The translations under genes were made by a program, and so were the position numbers. DNA of 37,792 nucleotides from Gammaproteobacteria bacterium (GTDB lineage: Bacteria; Pseudomonadota; Gammaproteobacteria; Pseudomonadales; Pseudohongiellaceae): NCBI GenBank assembly GCA_002712055.1, contig PARV01000050.1, positions 1-37,792 of the forward strand. The letters run 5' to 3'. Below the pieces are notes generated by a model. That model saw nothing but the letters and a program-made list of their open reading frames with translations. It was not told where the DNA came from and ran no database searches. How positions within the stretch are numbered: the stretch's first letter is position 1; each line of letters opens with the position of its first letter. Positions 21,203-31,124 of the stretch are shown piece by piece.

Positions 21203-21910
21203 ATGAATAAATTTATATCACGATCCTCTCAAATTTTACTTTTGTTGCTGGCCTTGTTGGTATTTCCTGTCGCGACCTATGCACAAAATACTGATCCCAC
21301 TCGCTGGGAGGAAACCATGCAACGGTTTGAACAACAAGATCTACTGGACCCACCTCCAGAAGGAGCAATTTTATTGACCGGAAGCTCTAGTATCGCGCGA
21401 TGGAATGATCAAGCGGCGGCGGCGTTGGCACCGCTAACAGTTATTCCGCGCGGATTCGGAGGCAGCGTGATGGGAGATGTGCTATATCACCTCGAGCGAG
21501 TGGCGTTAAAATATAAACCTCGTGCCATCCTTATTTACGAAGGGGATAACGATACGTCTTATGGCATGCCCGAAAATAAAATCCTTGGCCAGCTTAAGCA
21601 AATAATTGCGAAGATTCACGATCAACTTCCAACAGCCCGTATTTATGTAATGTCAGTCAAGCCCAGTGTATTGCGGCAGAACGTGTGGTCAAATGCAGAA
21701 AAAGTAAATCGGGGTTATGAGGCGATTGCTAAGAACGATCCTTTGGTCTACCACATTGATTCAGCATCACCATTTTTGAAAGCTAACGGCTCAGTTATGA
21801 CCGACATCTTTGTAGACGATAATCTGCATCTGAATGATATGGGTAACCTGATCTGGGGCTCTACTATTCGTGCCGCTCTTATGCCACAAGAGATACGTCA
21901 CGAGAAATAG
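21203..21910 (+). CDS. Exported SGNH/GDSL-type hydrolase
   Basis: Signal peptide; ILLTGSSSIARW (block I), GFGGSVMGD, YEGDNDT, DNLHLNDMG. Confidence 0.85.
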   Translation: MNKFISRSSQILLLLLALLVFPVATYAQNTDPTRWEETMQRFEQQDLLDPPPEGAILLTGSSSIARWNDQAAAALAPLTVIPRGFGGSVMGDVLYHLERVALKYKPRAILIYEGDNDTSYGMPENKILGQLKQIIAKIHDQLPTARIYVMSVKPSVLRQNVWSNAEKVNRGYEAIAKNDPLVYHIDSASPFLKANGSVMTDIFVDDNLHLNDMGNLIWGSTIRAALMPQEIRHEK

Positions 21911-21996
21911 TTTTTGGAAGTGCAGAGAGGTAATAACTCACCTTTCGAAGACATTTAGACTTAGGACAGTTTTATCCGTACAGGTTGATAGTAATA

Positions 21997-22998
21997 TCAA
22001 GCAGAAGAAGCCACTAGTTTGTAAGAATTCCGCCGGGCGTCTACGTCGTGCGTGATTGTGACTATCATTAATTCATCTAGATTGAAACACTCCACCAACG
22101 CTGCCAATTTTTCCCAGACCTGATCTGGTGTTCCAACTGCTCGCTTTTGTCTGTTGTCAGCCAACGCGGCAAGTTCGCCGTCAGAATATTCGTAGTCTGA
22201 AGCTTCCTGAATACTCGGGAAAGGACCGGGATTGCCTCTCAAGAGACGGATAAACCATAAATCCCTGCTTCGGGAAAGTTCCAATGCTTCAGCCTCAGTA
22301 TCTGCACAGATGGTGAAGACAGTGAGACAAGTATGGGGCTCCCCAAAATTGGGCCCAGGTTTAAATCGTTCTCTGTAATAGTCAAAAATATCAGGTCTTA
22401 TTAGCGGATTGATGAAGTAAGCAAAGTTGTAAGGCAAACCTGCAGAGGCGGCAAACATAGCGCTATCCTCACTAGAGCCAAGCATCCAAAGTTGAGGGGG
22501 GACTTTTACTACTGGGAATGCGCGGGCATGTTCCATACCATGGGTCTTCGGGTCACTATCGTTCAATAAAGCCTGTAGATCTGCCACCATGTTAGGGAAA
22601 TGTTCTGGACCCAGACGCGAACCATAACGAAGTGCCGCGGCCGTGAAAGGATCTGTACCCGGGGCACGCCCAATCCCTAGGTCGACCCGATCGGGGTACA
22701 TTGTTTCGAGCAATTTGAAATTCTCTGCAACTTTATAAGGACTATAGTGAGGTAGCATAACCCCACCGGAACCTATACGTATCGTCTTTGTTTCAGCCCC
22801 TAACCTGCCTAGAAGTACTTCGGGCGAGCAACCAGCTAAGGCATCAGAAGCATGATGTTCAGCGACCCAGTACCGATAGTAATCCAGCTCATCTGATAAC
22901 TGTGCAAGGTCAATGGTTTCTTGTAATGCTTCTTTTGCTGTACTTCCTGCCTTTATTGGTGATTGGTCAAGTACTGAAAGTCTTAAGTTTTTAGTCAT
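21997..22998 (-). CDS. LLM-class flavin-dependent oxidoreductase (luciferase-like monooxygenase)
   Basis: LSVLDQSPIKAGST, YRYWVAEHHAS, IRIGSGGVMLPHYSPYKVAENFKLLE, DLGIGRAPGTD. Confidence 0.92.
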   Translation of the reverse strand: MTKNLRLSVLDQSPIKAGSTAKEALQETIDLAQLSDELDYYRYWVAEHHASDALAGCSPEVLLGRLGAETKTIRIGSGGVMLPHYSPYKVAENFKLLETMYPDRVDLGIGRAPGTDPFTAAALRYGSRLGPEHFPNMVADLQALLNDSDPKTHGMEHARAFPVVKVPPQLWMLGSSEDSAMFAASAGLPYNFAYFINPLIRPDIFDYYRERFKPGPNFGEPHTCLTVFTICADTEAEALELSRSRDLWFIRLLRGNPGPFPSIQEASDYEYSDGELAALADNRQKRAVGTPDQVWEKLAALVECFNLDELMIVTITHDVDARRNSYKLVASSA

Positions 22999-23100
22999 TG
23001 TTTTGAAGCACTGTCCTTGGGGACAACCTCATCTTCATAACGAAAGCGCTTTTTAGTTTAATAAGATATTTACTGATCGATTTGCACTATTTATATTTGG

Positions 23101-24375
23101 TTAGTCAATAATTGCCTGGTAAACACCGCTGCGGAGTTTCGAATAATCGTCCAGACCCGTAGCAGGAATTATCTGGGTTAGATAGACCACCACTAACTCT
23201 TCCAGTGGGTCGACCCAGTATGTGGAATGGTAAGCGCCTCCCCAGCCATACTCACCCACCGAACCTAGAGTGCCACGTTCACCCAGATCGGTGACAATTG
23301 AGAATCCCAAACCAAATCCTTGTCCGCTGCGAAAGGGAAGGTCACCGAGATGGTTAGTAGTCATTAATTCGATCGTCTTGCGCGATAGGATTCTTTTGCC
23401 ATCCAACTCACCTCCATTGAGGGTCATCTGAAGAAATCTGGCGTAATCATTAGCAGTCGAAAGCAATCCAGCTCCACCAGAATAGCTAATCCGGGGACCG
23501 TCAATGTACAAGCCTTGGCTACGCATGCCATCTGTAGCAGGAATAGCTTGTATTCCACCTCCAGGCTTTGGTTGATAAACCACCGCTAGGCGGTCGCGCT
23601 TGTTTTCCGGCAGGTAGAAGTGAGAATCGCTCATCTCCAGTGGTTCGAAGATTTCCTGTTGCAGGAAATTGTTTAAATCCATTCCGCTAGCTTTTTCTAT
23701 TACGGCCCCGAGAATGTCGGTGTTATAACCGTAAATCCAAGCGGTTCCCGGATGAGCATCTAGTGGTAGGGAAGCCATGCGGGCTATTGATTCGCCAATG
23801 GTTTCGGTTTTATTAGCGAAATACCACCCTTGAAAATCGGCTTCTTCCCATTCCCTAGACGCTGGGCCGGTGCCGTAGCTCATACCTGCTGTATGGGTGA
23901 GCAGGTGACGCAGAGTAATCGGGCGTTCAACTGGCTCCAAGTTATAGCTACCGTTCTCATTAGGTACAGCTACTTGCACATTCTCCCATTCAGGGATATA
24001 TCGGCTAAGGGGATGGCTGATATCAAGCTGTCCCCTTTCGTGAAGAATCATAATGCCCGTGCTGACTAGTGCTTTGGTTTGGGATGCAATTCGAAAAATC
24101 GTATCTTCCTTCATGGGATCAGTGGCCTCAATATCACGCATTCCATTCGCCAAGGAATGGGCAATTCTTCCTTTTCTTAGGACCAGTAATACTTGGCCTG
24201 CGATCAGATTCTCCTCGACGTAAGAATTAAGTACGGTATCGAGCCGGCCTAATCGCTCTGAGGAGATGCCTAGCTCTTCAGGGCGGGAACGAGAAAGATC
24301 TGCAGCGGCTATGGTGCTAGATATCAGCACCGATATTATGAAAATAGCTATCAGGCGAAAATTACTTCTTGGCAT
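23101..24375 (-). CDS. Exported serine hydrolase, beta-lactamase/EstB family
   Basis: SxxK (RIASQTKA), LLTHTAGMSYG, YNTD; ORF opens at 24495 but MPRSNFRLIAIFIISVLISSTIAAA at 24375 gives a signal peptide. Confidence 0.88.
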   Translation of the reverse strand: MPRSNFRLIAIFIISVLISSTIAAADLSRSRPEELGISSERLGRLDTVLNSYVEENLIAGQVLLVLRKGRIAHSLANGMRDIEATDPMKEDTIFRIASQTKALVSTGIMILHERGQLDISHPLSRYIPEWENVQVAVPNENGSYNLEPVERPITLRHLLTHTAGMSYGTGPASREWEEADFQGWYFANKTETIGESIARMASLPLDAHPGTAWIYGYNTDILGAVIEKASGMDLNNFLQQEIFEPLEMSDSHFYLPENKRDRLAVVYQPKPGGGIQAIPATDGMRSQGLYIDGPRISYSGGAGLLSTANDYARFLQMTLNGGELDGKRILSRKTIELMTTNHLGDLPFRSGQGFGLGFSIVTDLGERGTLGSVGEYGWGGAYHSTYWVDPLEELVVVYLTQIIPATGLDDYSKLRSGVYQAIID

Positions 24376-24479
24376 GTGTTTATACTCTTGGTTGTGAAAC
24401 TGGAGAAGATAAGTATAGCGTCTAATTACTAAAGGCAGGTTTGCTATTTTGATCAAGTGAGTTGTCATCATTCTTTTCA

Positions 24480-25175
24480 TTATACCTCCAGCCATTCAGC
24501 CCTAACCTCATCCGCTTGCATTAAGCTTGCAGGGGTACCTTCATATACCATTTGGCCATGACCCATGACATATAACCGATGGGAGATATTTAGCGCAATG
24601 TTAAGTTTTTGTTCCACCAGCAGAATTGCAACGCCACGATTGGCGATCTCTTGCAACAAGTTAGCAACCTGTTCGACGATTTTAGGCGCTAGTCCTTCAG
24701 TCGGTTCATCGATCATTATCATGTCGGGGTCGCCCATCAATGTGCGACACATGCATAGCATCTGTTGCTCACCACCACTCAACACTCCACCATCTATTTC
24801 TGCACGGTCTGCTAGATTTGGAAACATGCTAAAGATTTCCTCAACGCTCCAACGTCCGTTCGCTTTACTCGATTTCATTCCCAGTTGGAGGTTTTGACGG
24901 GCGGTGAGGGTAGGAAAAATATCCCTATTCTCCGGTACATAGCCAAGACCGAGGTTAGCGATTTCAAAACTTTTCTTGCCGCCAATTTCCTGATTTTTAA
25001 ATCTTATTGAACCCTGAGGAAGTACCTCTCCCATAATAGCTTTTACAGTAGTGGAGCGACCCACGCCATTTCTGCCAAGCAGACTGACTATTTCCCCTTC
25101 CTGTACATTGAAGGTAATACCCTGAAGGATATGACTCTTGCCGTAGTATGCGTGTAGGTCAGAAACTTCAAGCAT
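24480..25175 (-). CDS. livF: Branched-chain amino acid-type ABC transporter ATP-binding protein (LivF-like)
   Basis: LLGRNGVGRSTTVKAIMG, LSGGEQQMLCMCRTLM signature, MIMIDEPTEGLAP. Confidence 0.9.
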   Translation of the reverse strand: MLEVSDLHAYYGKSHILQGITFNVQEGEIVSLLGRNGVGRSTTVKAIMGEVLPQGSIRFKNQEIGGKKSFEIANLGLGYVPENRDIFPTLTARQNLQLGMKSSKANGRWSVEEIFSMFPNLADRAEIDGGVLSGGEQQMLCMCRTLMGDPDMIMIDEPTEGLAPKIVEQVANLLQEIANRGVAILLVEQKLNIALNISHRLYVMGHGQMVYEGTPASLMQADEVRAEWLEV

Positions 25176-25920
25176 TTATAGTCACCTCTCCGAGGTAGGC
25201 TTCCTGCACTTTCGAATCGGCCCTTATATTTTCGGGCATGTCGCTGGCAATGATTTCCCCATATACAAGCACAGAAATTTTATCTGCAACATCGAATACG
25301 ATATTCATGTCATGTTCTACCATTATGAGTGTTTTGCCAGCAGTGACACGCCTTATCAACTCAACTGTGTTTTGCGCTTCGCTGCGACTCATTCCAGCAA
25401 CCGGTTCGTCTAGCATAATGATCTCGGCATTGCTGGCAATGGCTATGCCAAGCTCTAAGGCACGTTGTTGGGCGTAGGCTAACTCACCTGCTGGATAATG
25501 CATCTTATCTTCCAGGCCGATCTGTTCAAGCACTTGAATTGCTTTTTCATTTAATTCACTTTGTTTGCCCATAAGATGCCAAAATGAATAATTGTATCCA
25601 TTTGGCCACAGAAGGGCGCAGCGGATATTTTCAAAAACATTCATGCGGGCAAAGATATTCGTGACCTGGAAGCTTCTGGCCAAACCTAGGCGGCTAATTT
25701 CAAAGGGGGGCTTATTTTGTATTTCTTGACCTTTGAACTCAATAGTGCCAGCTGTCACATTATAAAGACCGCTTATGAGATGAAAGAGTGTGGATTTCCC
25801 CGCGCCATTGGGACCGATAATAGCGTGTCGTTCACCTTGTTCTATATCCAGGTTCACACCTCGGACAATTTTAGTTTCTCCGAAGTTCTTACGAACAGCT
25901 TTTAAAGAAAGCACGGTCAT
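25168..25920 (-). CDS. livG: Branched-chain amino acid-type ABC transporter ATP-binding protein (LivG-like)
   Basis: GPNGAGKSTLFHLISG, ELAYAQQRALELGIA, IIMLDEPVAGMS; start at 25920 gives ATGA overlap with livM. Confidence 0.9.
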   Translation of the reverse strand: MTVLSLKAVRKNFGETKIVRGVNLDIEQGERHAIIGPNGAGKSTLFHLISGLYNVTAGTIEFKGQEIQNKPPFEISRLGLARSFQVTNIFARMNVFENIRCALLWPNGYNYSFWHLMGKQSELNEKAIQVLEQIGLEDKMHYPAGELAYAQQRALELGIAIASNAEIIMLDEPVAGMSRSEAQNTVELIRRVTAGKTLIMVEHDMNIVFDVADKISVLVYGEIIASDMPENIRADSKVQEAYLGEVTINA

Positions 25921-27155
25921 TTTCCAAAGCTCTCTTTTTCCGGGATTGTATTTGCCCTCTCCCATGCGTCCTTTAGCTGGGGTAGTAAAAGGCGAACGGC
26001 ATAAAATGAAGAACAAGCTATAAATAGAGTGATTAGCCAGGTTGCAAGGCCAGATGGGTTCAATTCCATCCACAAGTAGTGAAATACCTCTTCTTCGGTA
26101 TGGCTCATTTCAATCATGGCGACGCAAGCCATTAGAAATAGGGAAGACGGGATACTAGTAATCAGGTAAGGCATTACTAATGAAGAGAGTTTGCCCCGAA
26201 CCCAAGCTATCTGGTGCATCATGATAAACCCGGCGAATCCCCTTGGTAGAAATAACACTGTAAGCACGAACATAATACCTAGGTATAGCATCCACAGTTC
26301 ACTGTAATTGCTGAGTAGAGAATTCATTAGAGTAAGGATGACGGCGCCAATTATCGGACCAATGAAGTAACCTAGACCTCCGATATAAGCCATCAGGAGG
26401 ACGCGGCCCGAGGTTACAGCATTGAGATTTTCCTCGGTAATGAACTCGTAGTTGAGAGCGAACAGACCACCAGCAATACCAGCGAAAAATCCGGATGCAC
26501 AAAAAGAGATGTAACGAATTTTTCTAGCACTGTAGCCGATGAATTGCGCCCGTTCGGGATTGTCTCGAACAGCATTAGCCATGCGTCCAGCAGGAGTCTG
26601 GGTAAACAAATACATAAACAGGGTTGCAATAAATACCCAAGCAGCGGCCAGATAGTAAATTTCTACATCCTGAAAGAATTCAATACCGAAAAACGAAGGG
26701 CCAAAGGTTCTATCTCCGCTAACACCCGCCTCTCCACCAAAAAAGCTATCAAATATCAGGGATGATGCAGCTATTAGCTCTCCAATACCGAGAGAGATCA
26801 TGGCAAACACAGTACCAGCCTTATGGGTTGAGAAACTGCCGATGAAAAGTGCAGCTAGTAATCCGCTAAAGGCACCCACAAGAGGAATGTAGATGATGGA
26901 AAAATAAATGGTTTCGAATTCGATCATATTTAGAGCGTGTACTGCCAGAAATCCACCTAATCCGAAATAGACAGCATGGCCAAATGACAGCATGCCTCCC
27001 TGCCCTAGGAGCATGTTGTAACTAAGCGCAAAAACAATGGCGATAGCTATTTGATTAAATATCGAAATCGCCAACACCGAATCGAAAAACTGTGGCAGTG
27101 CAAGAAGCACTACCAAATAAACTATCCAGATTGATGATTTCCTAATGAAAGCCAT
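25917..27155 (-). CDS. livM: Branched-chain amino acid-type ABC transporter permease (LivM-like)
   Basis: Multi-TM; SYNMLLGQGGMLSFGHAVYFGLGGFLA; GGLGYFIGPIIGA. Confidence 0.9.
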   Translation of the reverse strand: MAFIRKSSIWIVYLVVLLALPQFFDSVLAISIFNQIAIAIVFALSYNMLLGQGGMLSFGHAVYFGLGGFLAVHALNMIEFETIYFSIIYIPLVGAFSGLLAALFIGSFSTHKAGTVFAMISLGIGELIAASSLIFDSFFGGEAGVSGDRTFGPSFFGIEFFQDVEIYYLAAAWVFIATLFMYLFTQTPAGRMANAVRDNPERAQFIGYSARKIRYISFCASGFFAGIAGGLFALNYEFITEENLNAVTSGRVLLMAYIGGLGYFIGPIIGAVILTLMNSLLSNYSELWMLYLGIMFVLTVLFLPRGFAGFIMMHQIAWVRGKLSSLVMPYLITSIPSSLFLMACVAMIEMSHTEEEVFHYLWMELNPSGLATWLITLFIACSSFYAVRLLLPQLKDAWERANTIPEKESFGK

Positions 27156-27187
27156 TTTCGTGCTCTAGTGGTTTTTGGTCCTATTAG

Positions 27188-28138
27188 CTATTGCTCTCGT
27201 TTGCCCATTAGCCCTGTTGGTCTAAAAATTAAAACAAGGACTAACAGCAAGAAGGGTAGTATCGGTGCTACCTGGGGTAAAGTCAGAGTCCAGAGATCAG
27301 TCAGGGGATGATTGCGGTCGAATTCTAGTCCTAGCACATTCAATAGATCTTGGACTCCAACATCTGAGGCGATTGCATAGGACTGCAACAGCCCGATCAG
27401 CAGAGAGGCTATAAATGCTCCGACCAAAGAACCGAGCCCGCCAATAACGACTATGACGAAGACAATACTCCCAAGTACGACAGCCATCCCCGGGAAGGTG
27501 GTTAATATCGGTCCGGCAATAACTCCTGCTATACCAGCCAGTGCGGTCCCTACTCCAAAAACGCCCATAAAAATAAATGGTACATTGTGCCCAAGATTAG
27601 CGACTGTATGAGGATGAGTGATAGCGGCTTGGATAATGATACCTACCCGACTGCGTGTAAGGAGGTAATACAGTCCGATAAAAATTGAGATTGAGATTCC
27701 GATCATGAAGCCCCGGTAAGCAGGAAATTCCTGACCAAACAATGTGAAGAGTGGAAAGTCGAGAAGGTCTGGGGATTGGTAGTTCTTGGTGTCAGGCCCC
27801 CAAAAGAACTGCACGGCTTCTTCGATCAGGAATGCCATACCGAAAGTAAACACCAACTCAGCCACGTGGCCAGATTGGTGCACCCGCCGTAATCCGTATC
27901 GTTCCACCAGAGCGCCTAGGACTCCAACGATCAGTGGTGCAAAAATTAATCCAGCCCAGAATCCTAGGTAGAGGCTGATTGAATAGGCGAAGTAAGCGCC
28001 GAGCATATAGAAGCTTGCATGCGCAAAGTTTAAAACACCCATCATGCTAAAGATCAGCGTTAGACCGCTAGCCAACATAAATAATAGAAGTCCAGTTACT
28101 AGGCCATTAAGGGTGGCAAAGATGAAGACTTCCAGCAT
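27188..28138 (-). CDS. livH: Branched-chain amino acid-type ABC transporter permease (LivH-like)
   Basis: LASGLTLIFSMMGVLNFAHASFYMLGAYFAY; VIGGLGSLVGAFIASLLIG. Confidence 0.9.
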   Translation of the reverse strand: MLEVFIFATLNGLVTGLLLFMLASGLTLIFSMMGVLNFAHASFYMLGAYFAYSISLYLGFWAGLIFAPLIVGVLGALVERYGLRRVHQSGHVAELVFTFGMAFLIEEAVQFFWGPDTKNYQSPDLLDFPLFTLFGQEFPAYRGFMIGISISIFIGLYYLLTRSRVGIIIQAAITHPHTVANLGHNVPFIFMGVFGVGTALAGIAGVIAGPILTTFPGMAVVLGSIVFVIVVIGGLGSLVGAFIASLLIGLLQSYAIASDVGVQDLLNVLGLEFDRNHPLTDLWTLTLPQVAPILPFLLLVLVLIFRPTGLMGKREQ

Positions 28139-28179
28139 TATTTAGTTTTCGCCTGCTCTGTTACTTCTTGAAGACTGGT

Positions 28180-29445
28180 TTAACGACTTGGGCGTCTCAT
28201 GCGACAGGATGTAGGTACAATGGTTTCTTCTGTTGGTACGTGGTATTCGCTGAACAATCCAAACCCCGAATTGTCTGCGTCAAATTCAATACCTTCATCC
28301 GTATGCACTGAGATGTGCAGTGACTGGAAAATCTGATGATCTTCCCCGCGCATCCAGATTTCTTCTCCACTTAAGGTGGTGAACCGCATATCTTCTAGCG
28401 CTAAAGCAATGTCGTAAGGATCAGTACTCTGTGTTTCTTCCATGGCTAATACGATCATGGAAAGCGCATTAGTGATGCGTGGTTGTGTTACATCGTTGTT
28501 CGGATTGGCTGCCTTGAAAGCGCGGATAAATTCTTTGCGCTGTTCAGTAGGTATAGGGTTGGATGTTTCATTGTGAATAAGACGAATCATATTTTTACCA
28601 TCGGCTCCCAGTGTTGCAGTAATGCCATCGTAGGCGGCATAGAAAGTAAAAATTGGTATGTCTAAGCCATTATCTATAATAGAGCGAGCCAGAGACACCA
28701 TATCCGCACCCCAGTTACCAGTGATCACTGCGTCGGCTCCAGAAGAGACTATCTTAGTAACATAGGGTGTAAAATCTTTTACCTGCCCAATGGGATGTAA
28801 CTCGTTACCGACGATTTCAATATCCGGACGTTTTTCTTTAAGTAGTGCTATTGAAGTATCTGATAATATCTGTCCAAATGAGTAATTTTGACCAATGATA
28901 TACACGCTTTTGATATCTGGATTACTAGCAATATAGTCAGTCAATACATTTAGTTTCATTACTTCGTGCGCGTCGAATCGAAAATGCCAAAAGCTGCAGT
29001 TTTCTTCAGTAAGAATTGGATCAACCGCGGAATAGTTTATTTGCAAAATTTCCTGCCCAGGATTTCGGCGATTGTGACGAGTGACAGCCGAGTTCAGCGC
29101 ATTGGCGACCGCTGAACCGTTGCCCTGAAAAATGATACGTATTCCTTCGCTCACAGCACGGCGGAACTGAATTTGTGTTTCAGTAGGACTGTTTTGGTTA
29201 TCAAGTGGCACGATTTCAATCGTGCGGCCATCCAAAATTCCACCATGAGAGTTAAATAGATAATCTGCCGCAAATTCGAGTTGTTTTAAGCCGCTGGTTC
29301 CTACTGAAGCAAAAGCTCCAGAGAGAGGATCCATGAAAGCGATACGGATGGGCTCTTGGGTACGAGCGGTACTGCTTAGGCTAATTATACTAATTAGCAG
29401 TAGAGTTCTTAATTTCAGAGCATTTTGAATGAATCTAGTAGGCAT
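28180..29445 (-). CDS. ABC transporter substrate-binding protein (periplasmic binding protein, LivK-type)
   Basis: Signal peptide, PIRIAFMDPLSGAFASVGTSGLKQLEFAADYLF; adjacent to permease/ATPase genes. Start probably ATG 29445. Confidence 0.88.
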   Translation of the reverse strand: MPTRFIQNALKLRTLLLISIISLSSTARTQEPIRIAFMDPLSGAFASVGTSGLKQLEFAADYLFNSHGGILDGRTIEIVPLDNQNSPTETQIQFRRAVSEGIRIIFQGNGSAVANALNSAVTRHNRRNPGQEILQINYSAVDPILTEENCSFWHFRFDAHEVMKLNVLTDYIASNPDIKSVYIIGQNYSFGQILSDTSIALLKEKRPDIEIVGNELHPIGQVKDFTPYVTKIVSSGADAVITGNWGADMVSLARSIIDNGLDIPIFTFYAAYDGITATLGADGKNMIRLIHNETSNPIPTEQRKEFIRAFKAANPNNDVTQPRITNALSMIVLAMEETQSTDPYDIALALEDMRFTTLSGEEIWMRGEDHQIFQSLHISVHTDEGIEFDADNSGFGLFSEYHVPTEETIVPTSCRMRRPSR

Positions 29446-29656
29446 ATTCTGTCTTCTTTTTATGAACAAAATTCTGCAGTTAGTCCCTGTGTTCGGGCAA
29501 CCTCGACATTAACCTAGACTGCTAGCTGAAGCAAGAAGTCCCGAATTAAGCCAGGAGTTAGCTGACTATGATGATTTTATTAACTTTTTATAAATTACAA
29601 TTCTGTTTAGTGAAAGTTGAGATTCAGGTAGGATTGGTATTCAGCTCAAATTTCTT

Positions 29657-30082
29657 ATGAGTTATCAAGTGGGAAAAATAACTGTCTCTGAATCTGAGAT
29701 AAAATTTACCGCAATTCGAGCCAGTGGCCCCGGTGGGCAACACGTAAATAAAGTATCGACTGCAGTTCAGCTGTTTTTTGATGTTGTAAATTCGTCTTTG
29801 CCCGAGGAATTGAAAAAAAAATTACTGAACTACCCGGACAAGCGCATAGCTAAAGACGGAACAATTACTCTTAAGGCTCAACGTTATAGAAGCCAGGAAA
29901 GAAATAAGCAAGAATCCATCAAGCGACTGGAACAGCTATTGACGAAGGTAGCTATACATAGGAAAAAACGGATTGCGACTAAACCAACGACGACAGCAAA
30001 AGAAAAAAGGCTAAAAGAAAAAAAACAAATAGGCGAAAAAAAGAAACGCAGGTCATCAGTTCGGTCATCAAACCCTGAATAA
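29657..30082 (+). CDS. arfB: Alternative ribosome-rescue peptidyl-tRNA hydrolase ArfB
   Basis: RASGPGGQHVNKVSTAVQLFFD (GGQ), basic tail KKRIATKPTTTAKEKRLKEKKQIGEKKKRR; 141 aa. Confidence 0.9.
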   Translation: MSYQVGKITVSESEIKFTAIRASGPGGQHVNKVSTAVQLFFDVVNSSLPEELKKKLLNYPDKRIAKDGTITLKAQRYRSQERNKQESIKRLEQLLTKVAIHRKKRIATKPTTTAKEKRLKEKKQIGEKKKRRSSVRSSNPE

Positions 30083-30104
30083 AGTAACACTTTGGGAATA
30101 GCTT

Positions 30105-30488
30105 ATGGCTATCAATAGAATTACACATGTCACGGTTTTTGTTGAAGATCAGCAAAAAGCCCTTGACTGGTACATTGATAAACTTGGCTTCGAAGTGGTA
30201 ATGGATAACAGCGACGTGGTCCCAAATCTCAGGTGGTTAACAGTTTCGCCCGCTGGCAATCCCGATACGCAAGTTGTTCTTTATAAGGCGCATAGTGCTG
30301 AAGAGAAATCGAGAGTGGGGACTAATTTGATGACTGTACTACGTACAGACGATTGTGAAGCTGAGGCGAAATTGTTGAGAGCAAAAGGTGTAGAAATAGT
30401 TGATCCACCTTCTACTGTTCCCTGGGGTATTTCCTGTATTATTAAAGACCTATACGGTAATCCTTATGATTTGGTTGGTCCTCAATAG
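30105..30488 (+). CDS. VOC/glyoxalase family protein
   Basis: ITHVTVFVEDQQKALDWYIDKLGFEV...SCIIKDLYGNPYDLV. Confidence 0.9.
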   Translation: MAINRITHVTVFVEDQQKALDWYIDKLGFEVVMDNSDVVPNLRWLTVSPAGNPDTQVVLYKAHSAEEKSRVGTNLMTVLRTDDCEAEAKLLRAKGVEIVDPPSTVPWGISCIIKDLYGNPYDLVGPQ

Positions 30489-30555
30489 TGCCAGAATTCA
30501 AGTACGTATTCAGCATAGTTTTGGGACTGTTTACTGTCGAATTTAAAGGCAAGAT

Positions 30556-31086
30556 ATGATTGACTGTAAAGCTATGCTTGGGTTCTTGTTGGTAATTTCG
30601 ACCTTATTGCCTGCTACGGGAAGAACACAATCTGATTTGACCGGAGCAGAAACAAGTTTTCTTTATATCGCAAGTACCTTGCAATCGTTTCGAAATACGG
30701 GGCGGCTTGCCAATAATCCTGGAATAGATGGCGCAGATCTCGAAGCGTTTCTAGATTTATTAGAAACCTACTACCAAGAGTTTACTAATAATTTCGGTAG
30801 CAATAGTGCTATGTGTCAATTTTATATGGATCCAGAAAATGGAAGAATGGAGATCGAAGAAAAAGCTAGATTGAGTTTCAGTTTCCTACCGGAGCTGGAA
30901 GACAGAGTTAATTATTACCTCGTTGTAGACAGAGAGTTTCAAGAGAACCTGGAAACCGAGTTTGGTAGTATTTTGCAAGCAAACGTGAATCAACAAAAGT
31001 TGTCCTCGAGGAGCAACCAACGGCTGCCCTCATCGGAATTCGACGAAGCAGCCGTAATCAACTTTCTCGATTCGGCATGTATATAA
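30556..31086 (+). CDS. Exported hypothetical protein
   Basis: Intact ORF with signal peptide (MLGFLLVISTLLPATGRTQ), no family recognised. Confidence 0.55.
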   Translation: MIDCKAMLGFLLVISTLLPATGRTQSDLTGAETSFLYIASTLQSFRNTGRLANNPGIDGADLEAFLDLLETYYQEFTNNFGSNSAMCQFYMDPENGRMEIEEKARLSFSFLPELEDRVNYYLVVDREFQENLETEFGSILQANVNQQKLSSRSNQRLPSSEFDEAAVINFLDSACI

Positions 31087-31124
31087 ATCAGGCTTGAGTC
31101 AGATATGAAAAAGGTGAAAGGTTT

